From: Burkholderiales bacterium
GTDB taxonomy: Bacteria; Pseudomonadota; Gammaproteobacteria; Burkholderiales; Burkholderiaceae_C
Assembly (NCBI GenBank): GCA_947377275.1
Contig: CANCFV010000011.1
Location: 1 to 56,149, forward strand
Direction: 5' to 3'
Length of the DNA stretch: 56,149 nucleotides
Both the position numbers and the translations under genes were made by a program. The stretch's first letter is position 1, and every line of letters starts with the position of its first letter. The notes beneath the pieces were generated by a model, which was not told the DNA's origin, ran no database searches, and saw only the letters and a list, made by a program, of their open reading frames with translations. Shown here piece by piece: positions 1 through 8,983 of the stretch.

Positions 1-826
1 GATCGGCCACAAAGCTCTGGATGAAGTAATAGCCGTGGTCGTAGCCTTCATGGCGACGCAGCTTCAATGGCTGGCCCACTTTGGCGCAGGCGGCTTCAAA
101 GGCTTCGGGCTGCAATTGCGCGGGCAGGAATTTGTCGGCCAGGCCTTGGTCGATGAGGATGCCGCCAGGGTAAGGCGGCATCGGGTACTCGGCCATGAGC
201 GCGCTGGCATCGTGTGCACCCCAGGGGCCGCGGTCGGGGCCCAGGTAGCCCGTGAAGGCCTTCTCGCCCCACGGGCACTGCGATGGCGCACAGATGGGCG
301 CGAAGGCCGATAGCGTGCGGTACAGGCCAGGGTTGCGCAGCGCCAGGGTCAGGGCGCCATGACCACCCATCGAGTGCCCGAAGATGCCCGCGCGATGCGT
401 GTCCACAGGCAGATGCTGGGCGACCAGCGCATGCAGCTCCTGCGTGATGTAGCTTTCCATTTGCCAGTGCTGGGACCAGGGCGCTTCAGTGGCGTTGAGG
501 TAGAAGCCTGCGCCTACGCCAAAGTCCCACGCATCGGCTTGACCGGGCAGGTCGGTGCCGCGCGGGCTTGTGTCGGGCGTGACGATGGCCAGGCCCAAGC
601 GCGCCGCATGCTGCTGCGCACCGGCCTTGATCGCGAAGGTCTCTTCGTTGCAGGTCAGGCCGGCAAGGTAAAACAGCACGGGCACCTTGGCGCCCGTTTT
701 CAAAGCCTGCGGCGGCAGGTAGACGCCAAACTGCATGGGCAGCCCGATGGCTGTTGATGCGTGCCGGTAAAAGCGCTGTACGCCGCCAAAGCAGGCGTGT
801 TCGCTGAGCAGTTCAAGCGTGCTCAT
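1..826 (-). CDS. fghA: S-formylglutathione hydrolase (3' end cut by window)
   Basis: Hydrolyses S-formylglutathione to formate and glutathione in the cytosol, the second step of glutathione-dependent formaldehyde oxidation. It reads leftwards and runs off the left edge; 275 codons are visible, and the family is about 280 residues, so only a few C-terminal residues are missing. I translated it directly from the reverse strand: it opens MSTLELLSEHACFGG. The esterase-D fold is shown by the LAGLTCNEE strand/loop (about 54-62), the nucleophile Ser152 in GHSMGGHGAL, an acidic residue in LIDQGLADKF, and the His in EGYDHGYYFI near the end. Its ATG shares one base with the frmA stop (TGATG), so the two are translationally coupled. 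The family assignment is firm. Confidence 0.95.
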   Translation of the reverse strand, partial: MSTLELLSEHACFGGVQRFYRHASTAIGLPMQFGVYLPPQALKTGAKVPVLFYLAGLTCNEETFAIKAGAQQHAARLGLAIVTPDTSPRGTDLPGQADAWDFGVGAGFYLNATEAPWSQHWQMESYITQELHALVAQHLPVDTHRAGIFGHSMGGHGALTLALRNPGLYRTLSAFAPICAPSQCPWGEKAFTGYLGPDRGPWGAHDASALMAEYPMPPYPGGILIDQGLADKFLPAQLQPEAFEAACAKVGQPLKLRRHEGYDHGYYFIQSFVAD

Positions 827-1944
827 CAGTACACCACGACAGAGCGAATGGACTCACCGCGCTTCATCAGGTCGAAGCCTTCATTGATCTGATCCAGACG
901 CAGCTTGTGCGTGATCAGGCTGTCGATGTTGAGCTTGCCGTCCATGTACCAGTCGACTATTTTTGGCACATCGGTGCGGCCGCGCGCGCCGCCAAAGGCC
1001 GAGCCTTCCCAGTGGCGACCCGTCACGAGCTGAAAGGGGCGCGTGCTGATCTCGGCGCCCGCTTCGGCCACACCGATGATGATGCTGCGCCCCCAGCCCT
1101 TGTGTGTGCACTCCAGCGCCTGGCGCATGACCTTGGTGTTGCCGATGCACTCGAAGCTGTAGTCGGCGCCGCCGTCGGTCAGCTGCCCGATGGCGTCCAC
1201 CACGTTGCCGCCTGCGGCTTCGATGTCCTTGGGGTTGATGAAGTGCGTCATGCCGAACTGGCGGGCCATGGCCTCGCGCTCGGGATTCAGGTCCACGCCG
1301 ATGATCTTGTCTGCGCCCACCATTTTGGCGCCCTGGATCACGTTCAGGCCGATGCCGCCCAGGCCGAAAACGACCACGTTGGCACCCGCCTCGACCTGGG
1401 CCGTGAACAGCACCGCGCCGATGCCGGTGGTCACGCCACAGCCGATGTAGCAGATGGTCTCGAAGGGTGCGTCTTCACGCACCTTGGCCAGCGCGATTTC
1501 AGGCACCACGATGTGGTTGCTGAAGGTGGACGTGCCCATGTAGTGCAGCAGCGGCTGGGCGTTGATCGAAAAACGCGAGGTGCCATCGGGCATCAGGCCC
1601 TTGCCCTGTGTGCTGCGGATCTTTTGGCACAGATTGGTCTTGCGGCTGAGGCAGAACTTGCATTCGCGGCATTCGGGCGTGTAGAGGGGGATGACGTGGT
1701 CGCCCTTGCGCAGGCCTTTGACGCCCGGGCCGACATCGACCACCACGCCCGCGCCTTCGTGACCCAAGATCGCAGGAAACAGGCCTTCAGGGTCGGCACC
1801 CGAGAGGGTGTAGTAGTCGGTGTGGCAAATGCCCGTGGCCTTGATTTCAACCAGCACTTCGCCTTCGCGCGGGCCCGCCAGGTCGACGGTTTCGATGGTC
1901 AGGGGGGATCCGGCTTTCCAGGCGACAGCGGCTTGGGTCTTCAT
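826..1944 (-). CDS. frmA: S-(hydroxymethyl)glutathione dehydrogenase (class III ADH)
   Basis: Oxidises S-hydroxymethylglutathione, formed from formaldehyde and glutathione, to S-formylglutathione with NAD. The protein is 372 residues, the normal length. Visible are the catalytic-zinc region ATGICHTDYYTLSG and GHEGAGVV, the four-cysteine structural-zinc lobe (CRECKFC...NLC, about 95-110), and the Rossmann motif VFGLGGIGLNVIQ near 195. The ATG at 1944 follows an AAGGAG ribosome site on the reverse strand. It is the first gene of a two-gene operon with fghA. No FrmR-type regulator gene is adjacent. Formaldehyde is also a by-product of the sulfone pathway encoded further right, but nothing in the sequence ties the two together. 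Confidence 0.97.
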   Translation of the reverse strand: MKTQAAVAWKAGSPLTIETVDLAGPREGEVLVEIKATGICHTDYYTLSGADPEGLFPAILGHEGAGVVVDVGPGVKGLRKGDHVIPLYTPECRECKFCLSRKTNLCQKIRSTQGKGLMPDGTSRFSINAQPLLHYMGTSTFSNHIVVPEIALAKVREDAPFETICYIGCGVTTGIGAVLFTAQVEAGANVVVFGLGGIGLNVIQGAKMVGADKIIGVDLNPEREAMARQFGMTHFINPKDIEAAGGNVVDAIGQLTDGGADYSFECIGNTKVMRQALECTHKGWGRSIIIGVAEAGAEISTRPFQLVTGRHWEGSAFGGARGRTDVPKIVDWYMDGKLNIDSLITHKLRLDQINEGFDLMKRGESIRSVVVY

Positions 1945-1992
1945 CTTCAGGCTCCTTGGGGGCGTGGTTGAGTTTGGGCAATGGTGGGGCGG

Positions 1993-2014
1993 GCCAGACT
2001 ATCCCATAGCTGGC
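1993..2014. promoter_or_regulatory. Inverted repeat upstream of frmA
   Basis: GCCAG (1993-1997) and CTAT (1999-2002) are mirrored by ATAG (2006-2009) and CTGGC (2010-2014) around CCC, with a single unpaired A. It lies about 50-70 bases before the frmA start and after the end of the lipoprotein gene. No T-run follows on either strand, so an operator for frmA is more likely than a terminator; this is inference. Confidence 0.4.
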
Positions 2015-2070
2015 AATCCCCCGTGAAAAGACCGTCCGAAGGCGGCCTGTGCTGCAGGTTTTTCAAAGTG

Positions 2071-3753
2071 TCAGGGCAAGGAGCCCAGGCTGATGAAGCC
2101 CAGCTGCATGACCTCTTCCTGCACGGTGGTGCTGGTGCCGGTGAGGCCCAGCAGGTCGGCGTTGAGCGAGGCGCCTTCGAGGTTGTCGATGGTGCCGTCG
2201 CCATTGGCGTCAAAGCGCATGTTGGGGCCAGACGAGCAGGTGCTGGTGGGCGCGTAGGCGATGTGAGATGAGGCCGTGGCCCACGCTGTGCCGTTGATGG
2301 CGATGGTCAGGGTTTGGCTTTGGAAAACCGGCTGAGGCTGCAGCGGCTGTGGCGCCCCTGGTGCACCGCGGTTGCAAGCCAGACCCAGCAAGGTGCCGAT
2401 GGTGTCGCTGCCGCCCGTGGTCATGTTGGTGTCCTGCCCGATGTCAAACGTGTCGCCATGGTGGACCATGATGCTGCGGTTGCTGGTGTTGTCGTCCAAG
2501 CTGGCATGCCCTACCAGCAGGTGGGCGTGGCCGCTGGCGCTGGCCGTGGGGGTGTCTTGCCAGGCGTACAGGAAGTCGGCGCTCCCGCCGCCCAGGGCGA
2601 TGGCCGCGCTCATGCGCACAAAGCCGCTGCGCCAGGCTGTGGCTTGGTTGCGCGTGTTGCCGGTCAGAAAGTCTTCCGGCGCCAGCTCGCCGGTGAAGTT
2701 CACGGTGGCCAGGTCTTCGGTGTGGCTGCTGCTGTTGGGGCTGGGGGCGCCGCAGTACTGCCCGCTGCGCAGGCGCAGGTTCAGGGCGTCGTCCTCTCGC
2801 TGGTACAGCAGGGTCAGCAGGCGCGCGACCTTGTAGCGGGAGGTGGCGCTGTCGATCTCGTCGGTACAGCCCCACGCGGCGTTGGTGCTCAGGTGCGACA
2901 AGGCCACTTGCAAGGTGCCGCCAAAGTGGGTGTCGTCCACGCCCGGGTTGTGCTGCAAGGCCAGCTCCAGGCTTTGCGCTTGCGCGCCGCTGCCGCGTTG
3001 CAAGACCAGGCGGTAGGTGTAGGTCAAGCCGTCGCCACTCAAGGCCACGGTGGCGCTGGACACGCTCACGCTGGGTGACCATGAGGCCAGCAAGCTGGTG
3101 ACCTCGGCCTGCACGCTCACCTGCGCGCCCGCGCCTGGCACCAAGGTGCTGTGGCCTGTGCCGATGGTCTGCCGCAAGGCTGCAAAGATGAGCAAAGCCT
3201 GTTGCACTTGCGCGCCCGGTGCTTGCAGGCGGGCGTTGACTTGCGCGGCGGCGCAGGGGCTGCTGGTGGCGCTGTCTTGCGCTTGCCAGAAGCCGACTTG
3301 ACCGGCGCTGATCTGGCCATTGCTGTTGTCGTCGTCGTGGGTGGTGAACAGCACGGCGGGGCCAAAGCACAGGGCGTTGGCAGGTGCGCTGGTGTTGAAC
3401 AGCTCGTTCGCATTGAGCAGGGTGCTGCTCCAGGCCAGTCGGCCGGTGGCCACGGCGTCGACCTGGCTGCTGCGCGCCAATTGTTCGCCTTGCTGATCTG
3501 CCATGGGCAGCGCGGCTGTGATGCCGGTGGCCCCGGGGATGACCTGCGCGCTCGGCACCAGGCTGGTGGGTGAGGCCAACGCCAGGCCCAGCGGGAAGGC
3601 CGCGGTGTCGGCGCCGATGGCCGGTGGGCTGGCGGCGGTGCCAGGCGCGCCACCCCCGCCCCCACCGCCGCCGCATCCACCGATCAGCGCTGCCAGGCCC
3701 AGACAGGCGGACATGCACAAGGTGGTGAACGAGGAACGGGCGGGCAAGGTCAT
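2071..3753 (-). CDS. Putative secreted lipoprotein with poly-Gly and EF-hand-like loop
   Basis: Function not recognised. The 560-residue protein starts at the ATG at 3753, which has GGAG upstream; an in-frame ATG 45 bases further out lacks a signal peptide directly behind it. The N-terminus is a lipoprotein-type signal (SACLGLAALIGGC) followed by eight or more glycines, a common tether in beta-proteobacterial surface lipoproteins. The body is rich in Ser/Thr/Ala/Gln without recognisable enzyme motifs. Cysteines at WGCTDE, GQYCGAP, GLACNRG and TSTCSSG could form disulfides in the periplasm or outside. Near the C-terminus DANGDGTIDNLE fits a single canonical EF-hand/dockerin-type calcium loop. 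It lies upstream of frmA on the same strand but 126 bases away, so probably not in that operon. Confidence 0.7.
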   Translation of the reverse strand: MTLPARSSFTTLCMSACLGLAALIGGCGGGGGGGGAPGTAASPPAIGADTAAFPLGLALASPTSLVPSAQVIPGATGITAALPMADQQGEQLARSSQVDAVATGRLAWSSTLLNANELFNTSAPANALCFGPAVLFTTHDDDNSNGQISAGQVGFWQAQDSATSSPCAAAQVNARLQAPGAQVQQALLIFAALRQTIGTGHSTLVPGAGAQVSVQAEVTSLLASWSPSVSVSSATVALSGDGLTYTYRLVLQRGSGAQAQSLELALQHNPGVDDTHFGGTLQVALSHLSTNAAWGCTDEIDSATSRYKVARLLTLLYQREDDALNLRLRSGQYCGAPSPNSSSHTEDLATVNFTGELAPEDFLTGNTRNQATAWRSGFVRMSAAIALGGGSADFLYAWQDTPTASASGHAHLLVGHASLDDNTSNRSIMVHHGDTFDIGQDTNMTTGGSDTIGTLLGLACNRGAPGAPQPLQPQPVFQSQTLTIAINGTAWATASSHIAYAPTSTCSSGPNMRFDANGDGTIDNLEGASLNADLLGLTGTSTTVQEEVMQLGFISLGSLP

Positions 3754-3915
3754 GGGGGCTCCAGCGCGACAAAGGCTGCAAGCCATACGATGCCGCACTG
3801 CAGCACGGTGTGGTCACGGTTGGATGCGGCGCTTTGTCCACCAATTCCCGATAATGGCGATTGATTGCAGCGCTTGGCTGCGCCCGTCCTCATCACGCTC
3901 ACTCAGGAGCCCCGC
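3754..3915. other. Divergent intergenic region
   Basis: Spacer between the leftward lipoprotein gene and the rightward aminotransferase gene. It must hold both promoters. No confident operator, RNA or small gene was seen. Confidence 0.4.
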
Positions 3916-5115
3916 ATGTTCCAGCACGTTGACGCCTACCCTGGCGATCCCATCCTCACGCTCAACGAGGATTTCCAGAAAGACCCGCGCCAGGGCAAGA
4001 TCAACCTCAGCATCGGCATTTACTTCGACGAGCAAGGCCGCTTGCCCGTGATGGCCGCCGTGCGCGAGGCCGAGTCGGCCATGCTGGCCACCATTGGCCC
4101 CAAGCCTTACCAACCCATGGCCGGGGCCGCCAATTACCGCGAAGCCGTGCAGCACCTGCTGTTTGGTGCTGATCACGAAGCCGTGCGCAGCGGCCGCATC
4201 GCCACCTTGCAAACGCTGGGCGGCTCGGGTGGCCTCAAGGTCGGCGGTGACTTTTTGAAGCGCTACTTCCCCGACTCACAGGTGTGGGTCAGCGACCCCA
4301 CGTGGGACAACCACCGCGCCATGTTCGAAGGCGCGGGCTTTGCGGTCAACACCTACCCGTATTACGACCCGGTCTCGGGCGGGCTGCTGTTTGATCAGAT
4401 GCTGGACGCCATTCGTGCCTTGCCCAAGCACAGCATCGTGCTGCTGCACGCCTGCTGCCACAACCCCACGGGTGTGGACCTGAGCGTGGCGCAATGGGCC
4501 GAGTTGATCCCTGTGCTGCGTGATCGCCAGTTGCTGCCCTACCTCGACATCGCCTACCAAGGCTTTGGCGACGGCATCGAGCAAGACGCCCACGCCATCC
4601 GTGCCCTGGCCGATGCGGGCGTGCCCTTCTTCGTGGCCAACTCGTTCTCCAAGAGCTTCTCGCTGTATGGCGAGCGTGTGGGCGGCCTCAGCGTGGTCTG
4701 CCCAGACAAAGACCAGGCCGGCCGCGTGTTTGGCCAGCTGATGTCGGCGGTGCGTCGCAACTACTCCAGCCCGCCCACACACGGCGGCCAGATCGTGGCG
4801 CGCGTGCTGCAAACGCCCGCCCTACGCACCGTGTGGGCCGATGAGCTGGGCGCGATGCGCGAGCGCATCCAAGTGATGCGCCAGCGTCTGCACGATGGTT
4901 TGGTGGCACGCCTGCCCGGCCGTGATGTGGGCTACTTCTTGAGCCAGCGCGGCATGTTCAGCTACACCGGCCTGAGCGAGACCCAAGCCGACGTGCTGCG
5001 CGAACAGCATGGCGTGTACCTGCTGCGTTCGGGCCGCATGTGCGTGGCGGGCTTGAACGCCAACAACGTTGACCGCGTGGCCGAGGCGCTGGCGGCGGTG
5101 ATGGGTCCACGGTGA
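3916..5115 (+). CDS. Aspartate/aromatic amino acid aminotransferase (class I)
   Basis: PLP-dependent transaminase, most like the TyrB/AspC aminotransferases that interconvert aspartate or aromatic amino acids with their 2-oxo acids using 2-oxoglutarate. Length is 399 residues, the usual size. Start ATG 3916 has AGGAG seven bases upstream; the open frame extends further left without support. Motifs: [12 protein letters not shown] at the N-terminus, [21 protein letters not shown] (PLP pocket Asn), [11 protein letters not shown] (PLP pocket Asp/Tyr), and the Schiff-base lysine in [19 protein letters not shown]. The C-terminal GRMCVAGLN carries the carboxylate-binding Arg. Monocistronic in appearance. 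Substrate preference cannot be read from sequence alone. Confidence 0.93.
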   Translation: MFQHVDAYPGDPILTLNEDFQKDPRQGKINLSIGIYFDEQGRLPVMAAVREAESAMLATIGPKPYQPMAGAANYREAVQHLLFGADHEAVRSGRIATLQTLGGSGGLKVGGDFLKRYFPDSQVWVSDPTWDNHRAMFEGAGFAVNTYPYYDPVSGGLLFDQMLDAIRALPKHSIVLLHACCHNPTGVDLSVAQWAELIPVLRDRQLLPYLDIAYQGFGDGIEQDAHAIRALADAGVPFFVANSFSKSFSLYGERVGGLSVVCPDKDQAGRVFGQLMSAVRRNYSSPPTHGGQIVARVLQTPALRTVWADELGAMRERIQVMRQRLHDGLVARLPGRDVGYFLSQRGMFSYTGLSETQADVLREQHGVYLLRSGRMCVAGLNANNVDRVAEALAAVMGPR

Positions 5116-5245
5116 TGCTGATGCGCTTGGCCCCTGCTTGCAATTGCTTACGCCTGCGGGGGGCGATTCCCGTCTGAGGCATGGCGCCGACAGGCGCCTG
5201 CGTTTGACAATGGCCCCATCAAGATCCACAAGAATCAGGGGCCAC

Positions 5246-6481
5246 ATGAAGCGATTCGCCGCGCTGGACGCGCTGCGTGGGCTGGCGGCGGTGTCGGTGT
5301 TGTTCGGGCACATCCACGATGTGTTCTTCTCCCGTCACACGCTGCTCGATCTCACGCCTTTGTATTTGTTTTGGGCCGGCGGTCCCGCGGTTGTCCTGTT
5401 CTTCGTGCTGTCGGGCCTGGTGCTGGTGCGGCGCACCCAGGTTGGCCCGCCCCAGGCCTGGTCCACCTTTTGGTTGGGCAGGTTTTTCCGCATAGGGGTG
5501 CCTTACCTTTTTGTCACAGGTTGTTGCGTGGTGTTGGCCCAGTGGTGCGCTGCGCAAGGCTGGGTGTCTGGGCGGGCGTACCGGTGGCCTGCGGTCATTG
5601 ACTGGTCGGTGGTGGCAGGGCATGTGGGCATGGTGGGCGACTTCAACACCAATGTCTTTGACGACGCCCTTTGGTCGCTCGTTCACGAGCTGCGTTTTGC
5701 CTTGGTCTTTCCGCTGTTCTGGTGGGCGTTCACGCGGTGGCGGTCTTGGATCTTTGGCCTGGCTTTTGGGGCCGCCTCGTTGTTGTCCGCCGCTTGGGTG
5801 ACCGCGTTTGGTGATCCATCTCAAGGCTACAAGACGGCCTTTGTCTACACCACCCATTACCTGCTGCTGTTTGGCATGGGCGCGCTGTTGCTGCGCCACC
5901 TGGATGCGGCCTCGGCGCAGCTCATGAGATGGCGACCCGGTCAGCGTCGCTTCCTGCTGGCTGCGTCCCTGTTGATCTATGTCTACGCCCGAATGGTCTA
6001 CCTCGTGCCGCAAAAGTGGGGCTTTGCCGACGTGGCCGTGTTCAACGCCTTTGTGGCCGATGCGATGGTGGGCGTGGCGGCCTGTGTGTTGATGTTGGCC
6101 GCCTTGAACCTGCCCACCTGGCAGCGCGTGCTTTGCATGCGCCCGCTGCAGTACTTGGGTCAGGTCTCGTTCAGTTTGTACCTGGTGCACATCCCGGTGC
6201 TCAAGACCGTGCTGGCGCTCTTGCCCGAGGCGCCTTTGTGGGTGCCCGTGTTGTGCGCGCTGCCGCTCATCGCCCTGTTCACGCACGTTTTCCACCACGG
6301 GGTGGAGCGCCCAGCGCAGCAAACCGGGCGCGACCTGTCTCGCCGATGGGAAGCTTGGCGCGTCCGGCGCCAGGCCACGGCGGTGGTGGCACCCGGTTGG
6401 GCTTTGGACGAAGATGAATCGGCGCTGGCCGCCTCAGAGCGCATCGGCCAGTCGAAAGCGACCGACGACCGCGGCTCGTGA
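5246..6481 (+). CDS. Acyltransferase family 3 membrane protein
   Basis: Integral membrane O-acyltransferase (acyltransferase 3 family, as in OafA and NodX) that would transfer an acyl group to a cell-surface sugar; the acceptor is unknown. The 411-residue protein starts at ATG 5246 after an AGGGG site. The N-terminus FAALDALRGLAAVSVLFGHIH carries the family's first helix with Arg and His. About ten hydrophobic segments follow, with the conserved core FFVLSGLVLVRR and FWLGRFFRIGVPYL, and the late helix YLGQVSFSLYLVHIPVL. The last 60 residues are a soluble charged tail. There is no polysaccharide cluster nearby, so the acceptor cannot be inferred from context. Confidence 0.88.
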   Translation: MKRFAALDALRGLAAVSVLFGHIHDVFFSRHTLLDLTPLYLFWAGGPAVVLFFVLSGLVLVRRTQVGPPQAWSTFWLGRFFRIGVPYLFVTGCCVVLAQWCAAQGWVSGRAYRWPAVIDWSVVAGHVGMVGDFNTNVFDDALWSLVHELRFALVFPLFWWAFTRWRSWIFGLAFGAASLLSAAWVTAFGDPSQGYKTAFVYTTHYLLLFGMGALLLRHLDAASAQLMRWRPGQRRFLLAASLLIYVYARMVYLVPQKWGFADVAVFNAFVADAMVGVAACVLMLAALNLPTWQRVLCMRPLQYLGQVSFSLYLVHIPVLKTVLALLPEAPLWVPVLCALPLIALFTHVFHHGVERPAQQTGRDLSRRWEAWRVRRQATAVVAPGWALDEDESALAASERIGQSKATDDRGS

Positions 6482-6519
6482 GTTGGCGCGGTCCTTGACG
6501 CTGCTGGCTCCCCGTCGCG

Positions 6520-7077
6520 TCAGCGCGGGCCCATCAGTTGCACGGGCGTCACTTCCACGGTGTCGCTGCCATCGTTGACCCACACGGTGCCGTCTTGCAC
6601 AGACACCTGCAGCTGCATGCTGCGTTGGGCGAGTTTGGCCAAGGCCTGACTTTGCTCGGTCGGGATCTGCCAGATGGTGAGGTTGGTGGCGCGGGTGAGC
6701 TTGTTCTCGATGCCCGTCCACCACACGGGTGTGCTGCTCTGGAACGCAAAGAGGCTGACCTTGCGCGCGCGGCCACAGGCCTTCATCAGGCGCTTCTCAT
6801 CGGGCTGCCCCACGTCCACCCAGTGCAGGATCTCGTCAGAGAAATTCTTGTGCCACAGCGCGGGCTCGTCGGTGTCCCACATGTCTTTGGCCAACTCCAA
6901 CGTGCCTTCGTTGGTGTCGGCGGGCCAGCCCAGGGCCAGGGCCAGCACGCGGATCATCATGCGCTCGTCGGCTTCGGAGGGGTGGCGCGCGATGGTCAAG
7001 GCGGGGTCGGCATAGACGTTGCGGTCCATGTCGGCCAAGTTGAGCTGGGCTTTGTAGATGGTGGCTTTGATCGCCAT
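6520..7077 (-). CDS. yaeQ: YaeQ family protein
   Basis: A 185-residue cytosolic protein of the YaeQ family, which has a PD-(D/E)XK nuclease-like fold but an unsettled role. It starts MAIKATIYKAQLNLADMDRNVYAD, the family's signature opening. HPSEADERMMIRVLALAL and DIWDTDEPALWHKNFSDE-like segments follow (the actual text is LAKDMWDTDEPALWHK), then WVDVGQPDEKRLMKACGRA. Length and motif order match the family. It lies downstream of the hydrolase gene on the same strand with a 57-base gap, so it may be cotranscribed. Confidence 0.92.
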   Translation of the reverse strand: MAIKATIYKAQLNLADMDRNVYADPALTIARHPSEADERMMIRVLALALGWPADTNEGTLELAKDMWDTDEPALWHKNFSDEILHWVDVGQPDEKRLMKACGRARKVSLFAFQSSTPVWWTGIENKLTRATNLTIWQIPTEQSQALAKLAQRSMQLQVSVQDGTVWVNDGSDTVEVTPVQLMGPR

Positions 7078-7134
7078 GGCGGGGTCGTGCCCTGTCGGGC
7101 GGTTGGGGGTTCAGTAGATCGGGAAAGACCGCGA

Positions 7135-8004
7135 TCATCCCGCAAAAACGCGGCCCAACCAATGGGACACGGTTTGCAGCACGCTGGCTTGCTCGCGTTC
7201 GTTGAAGATTTCGTGCGACAGCGTGGGGAAGGCTTGGGCGCTGACCCAGGCCTTGGGGGCGGCGTCGGCAAAGGCTTGCGAGCCTGCGGGGTCCACGCAG
7301 CGGTCTTGTCCGCCCCAGATGATCAGGGTGGGGGTGGACCAGTTTTTGGCGCGCGCCCGCACGGTCTCACCGGCATCGAGGATGAAACGGGTCAGGCGGC
7401 CGCTGACGCGGTCGTGCACCAGCGGATCGGTTTTGTAGGCGGCCACGGTGTCGGGGTTGTGGCACACCCACTCGGCTTTGAGGCCGTTGCTGACGGGCAG
7501 GTCGGGCGTGAGGCTGCCGAAAGTGGCCAGCAGGGCTTTCTGCACGGCGCTCATGCCCACGGCCAGTGCGGGGGACGACAGCACCAGCGCATCCACCGGG
7601 CGGGCCCACGGTGCGGCCTCAGGGGGCAGGGCCTGTGCGGCCACGAAGCGCCCGGCGATGGCGCCGCCCAGGCTGTGTCCCACCAAAAGCAAAGGCAGGC
7701 CGGGGTAGGCCGCGCGGGCCGCATCGACCACGGCGGCCAGGTCGTGCAGGTAGTCGTCGTTGTGCGTCAACACGCCACGTTTGCCCGGTGAGCGGCCGTG
7801 TCCGCGGTGGTCATCGCCCACGGCGGCCCAGCCCTGGGCATTCAGGTGGGCGGCCACGTGCGCGTAGCGGCCGATGTGTTCGCCCAGACCGTGCACGATC
7901 ACGGCCACGCCGCGGGGCGTCTGGCCAGTGGGCAGGGGCCAGTGCTGGGTGACGAGGCGCAGGCCGTCGCGGGTGGTCACGGTGCTGGGAAAGGGGGTGC
8001 TCAT
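7135..8004 (-). CDS. Alpha/beta hydrolase, monoacylglycerol-lipase type
   Basis: A serine hydrolase of the lysophospholipase/monoacylglycerol lipase type, 289 residues and cytosolic. The fold is shown by VAVIVHGLGEHIGRYAHVA (oxyanion region, about 33-51), GDDHRGHGRSPG, the nucleophile elbow LLVGHSLGGAIAGR, the Asp in LIIWGGQDRCVDPAGS, and the His in FPTLSHEIFNE. The start overlaps the upstream gene's stop as ATGA (8001-8004), so it is translationally coupled to the hydroxypyruvate-isomerase-like gene. Actual substrate unknown; a neutral ester or lysophospholipid is plausible. Confidence 0.88.
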   Translation of the reverse strand: MSTPFPSTVTTRDGLRLVTQHWPLPTGQTPRGVAVIVHGLGEHIGRYAHVAAHLNAQGWAAVGDDHRGHGRSPGKRGVLTHNDDYLHDLAAVVDAARAAYPGLPLLLVGHSLGGAIAGRFVAAQALPPEAAPWARPVDALVLSSPALAVGMSAVQKALLATFGSLTPDLPVSNGLKAEWVCHNPDTVAAYKTDPLVHDRVSGRLTRFILDAGETVRARAKNWSTPTLIIWGGQDRCVDPAGSQAFADAAPKAWVSAQAFPTLSHEIFNEREQASVLQTVSHWLGRVFAG

Positions 8005-8870
8005 GCAAGCTCCGGATGAGGGGCGGTGTGCGCAATGGCGTTCAGCCAGGCCAGGCCATCGCGCGTGGCTTGGCCGGGGGCGTGCGCCAGGGCCGGTCGG
8101 CGGGGTTTGTATTCGCAGCCAATCCAGCCCTCCCAGGCCAGCTCGCGCAGGGTCTGGAACAGGTGCGGGTAGCTCAGTTCGCCAGCGTCGGGCTCGCCCC
8201 GGTCGGGCACCGCGGCGATCTGCAGGTGGCCCACTTGGCCGGTGGGCAGCCAGTGGCGCAGGCGCGTGGTCACGTCGCCCTCCACGACCTGGCAGTGGTA
8301 GAGGTCCATCTGCACCTTCAAGTGGGGCGAGCCGATGCGCTGCACCAGCGCGTGGGCTTGGGCCTGTTGCGTGAGCAGGTAGCCGGGCATGTCGCGCGGG
8401 TTGATGGGCTCGATGGTGAGGACGCGGTCGTGCTGCGCCGCCTGTTCAGCGGCCCAGTGCAGGTTGTGCTCGTAGCGGGACCAGGCCTGATCGACCTCGT
8501 GCGGGCTGGCTTGTGCCGGCAGCAGCCCGGCCATGAGGTGAACGCGGGTGCAGTTCAAGGCCAGGCTCAGGGCCAAGGCCTCGTGCACGCTGCGCTGGAA
8601 GTCGGCTTCGCGGCCGGCCAGGCTGGCCAGCCCGCGCTCGCCTTGCGCCCATTGGCCCGGCGCGGCGTTGAACAGCACCAGTTGCAGGCCGGTGCCCTGC
8701 AGGCGCGCTTGCACCTCTGCGGTCGGGTGTTCGTGCGGGAAGAGGCATTCCACGCCGGCAAAGCCATCGCGGGCGGCGGCTTCAAAGCGGTCGAGGAAAG
8801 GCAGGTCGGTGTAGAGCCACGACAGGTTGGCGGCGAACTTCAGGGCGTGATCCGTAGGCTGGGCAGGCAT
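8001..8870 (-). CDS. Hydroxypyruvate isomerase family (TIM-barrel sugar isomerase)
   Basis: A 289-residue xylose-isomerase-like TIM barrel of the Hyi/OtnI type, which isomerises hydroxypyruvate to tartronate semialdehyde or a 2-oxo-tetronate. Seen: KFAANLSWLYTDLPFLDRF at the N-terminus, GFAGVECLFPHEHP, the catalytic Glu in VLTIEPINPRDMPGY, the metal-site VQMDLYHCQ, GHLQIAAVPDRGEPD, and the second Glu in GWIGCEYKPRR. I prefer the ATG at 8870; a GTG at 8900 is possible, but its ten extra residues are not family-like and neither start has a strong ribosome site. It ends in an ATGA overlap with the hydrolase. No glyoxylate-pathway genes are adjacent. Confidence 0.85.
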   Translation of the reverse strand: MPAQPTDHALKFAANLSWLYTDLPFLDRFEAAARDGFAGVECLFPHEHPTAEVQARLQGTGLQLVLFNAAPGQWAQGERGLASLAGREADFQRSVHEALALSLALNCTRVHLMAGLLPAQASPHEVDQAWSRYEHNLHWAAEQAAQHDRVLTIEPINPRDMPGYLLTQQAQAHALVQRIGSPHLKVQMDLYHCQVVEGDVTTRLRHWLPTGQVGHLQIAAVPDRGEPDAGELSYPHLFQTLRELAWEGWIGCEYKPRRPALAHAPGQATRDGLAWLNAIAHTAPHPELA

Positions 8871-8983
8871 GGGCGCGGCGACAAGGCAAAGCAGGCGCAC
8901 AGGTTAGCGCAGCCGCGCACCAAAGCAAATGCCGGAGGCTTTTGGGGCGCTCCGGCATGGGCAAGGGGCAGGGCATCAGGCGA

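Noticed and set aside
907-1971. Long forward open frame (354 codons) opposite frmA
   Set aside because: It is the antisense shadow of a clear alcohol dehydrogenase; its composition is His/Ala/Gly rich with no domain.
2444-3844. Long reverse open frame (466 codons) overlapping the lipoprotein gene
   Set aside because: Arg/Gln/His-rich out-of-frame reading of the lipoprotein gene, without a signal peptide or motifs.
5183-5198. GGCGCC-GACA-GGCGCC as a terminator after the aminotransferase gene
   Set aside because: The stem is only six bases and is followed by TGCGTTTG, not a T-run; self-complementary GGCGCC words are common in GC-rich DNA.
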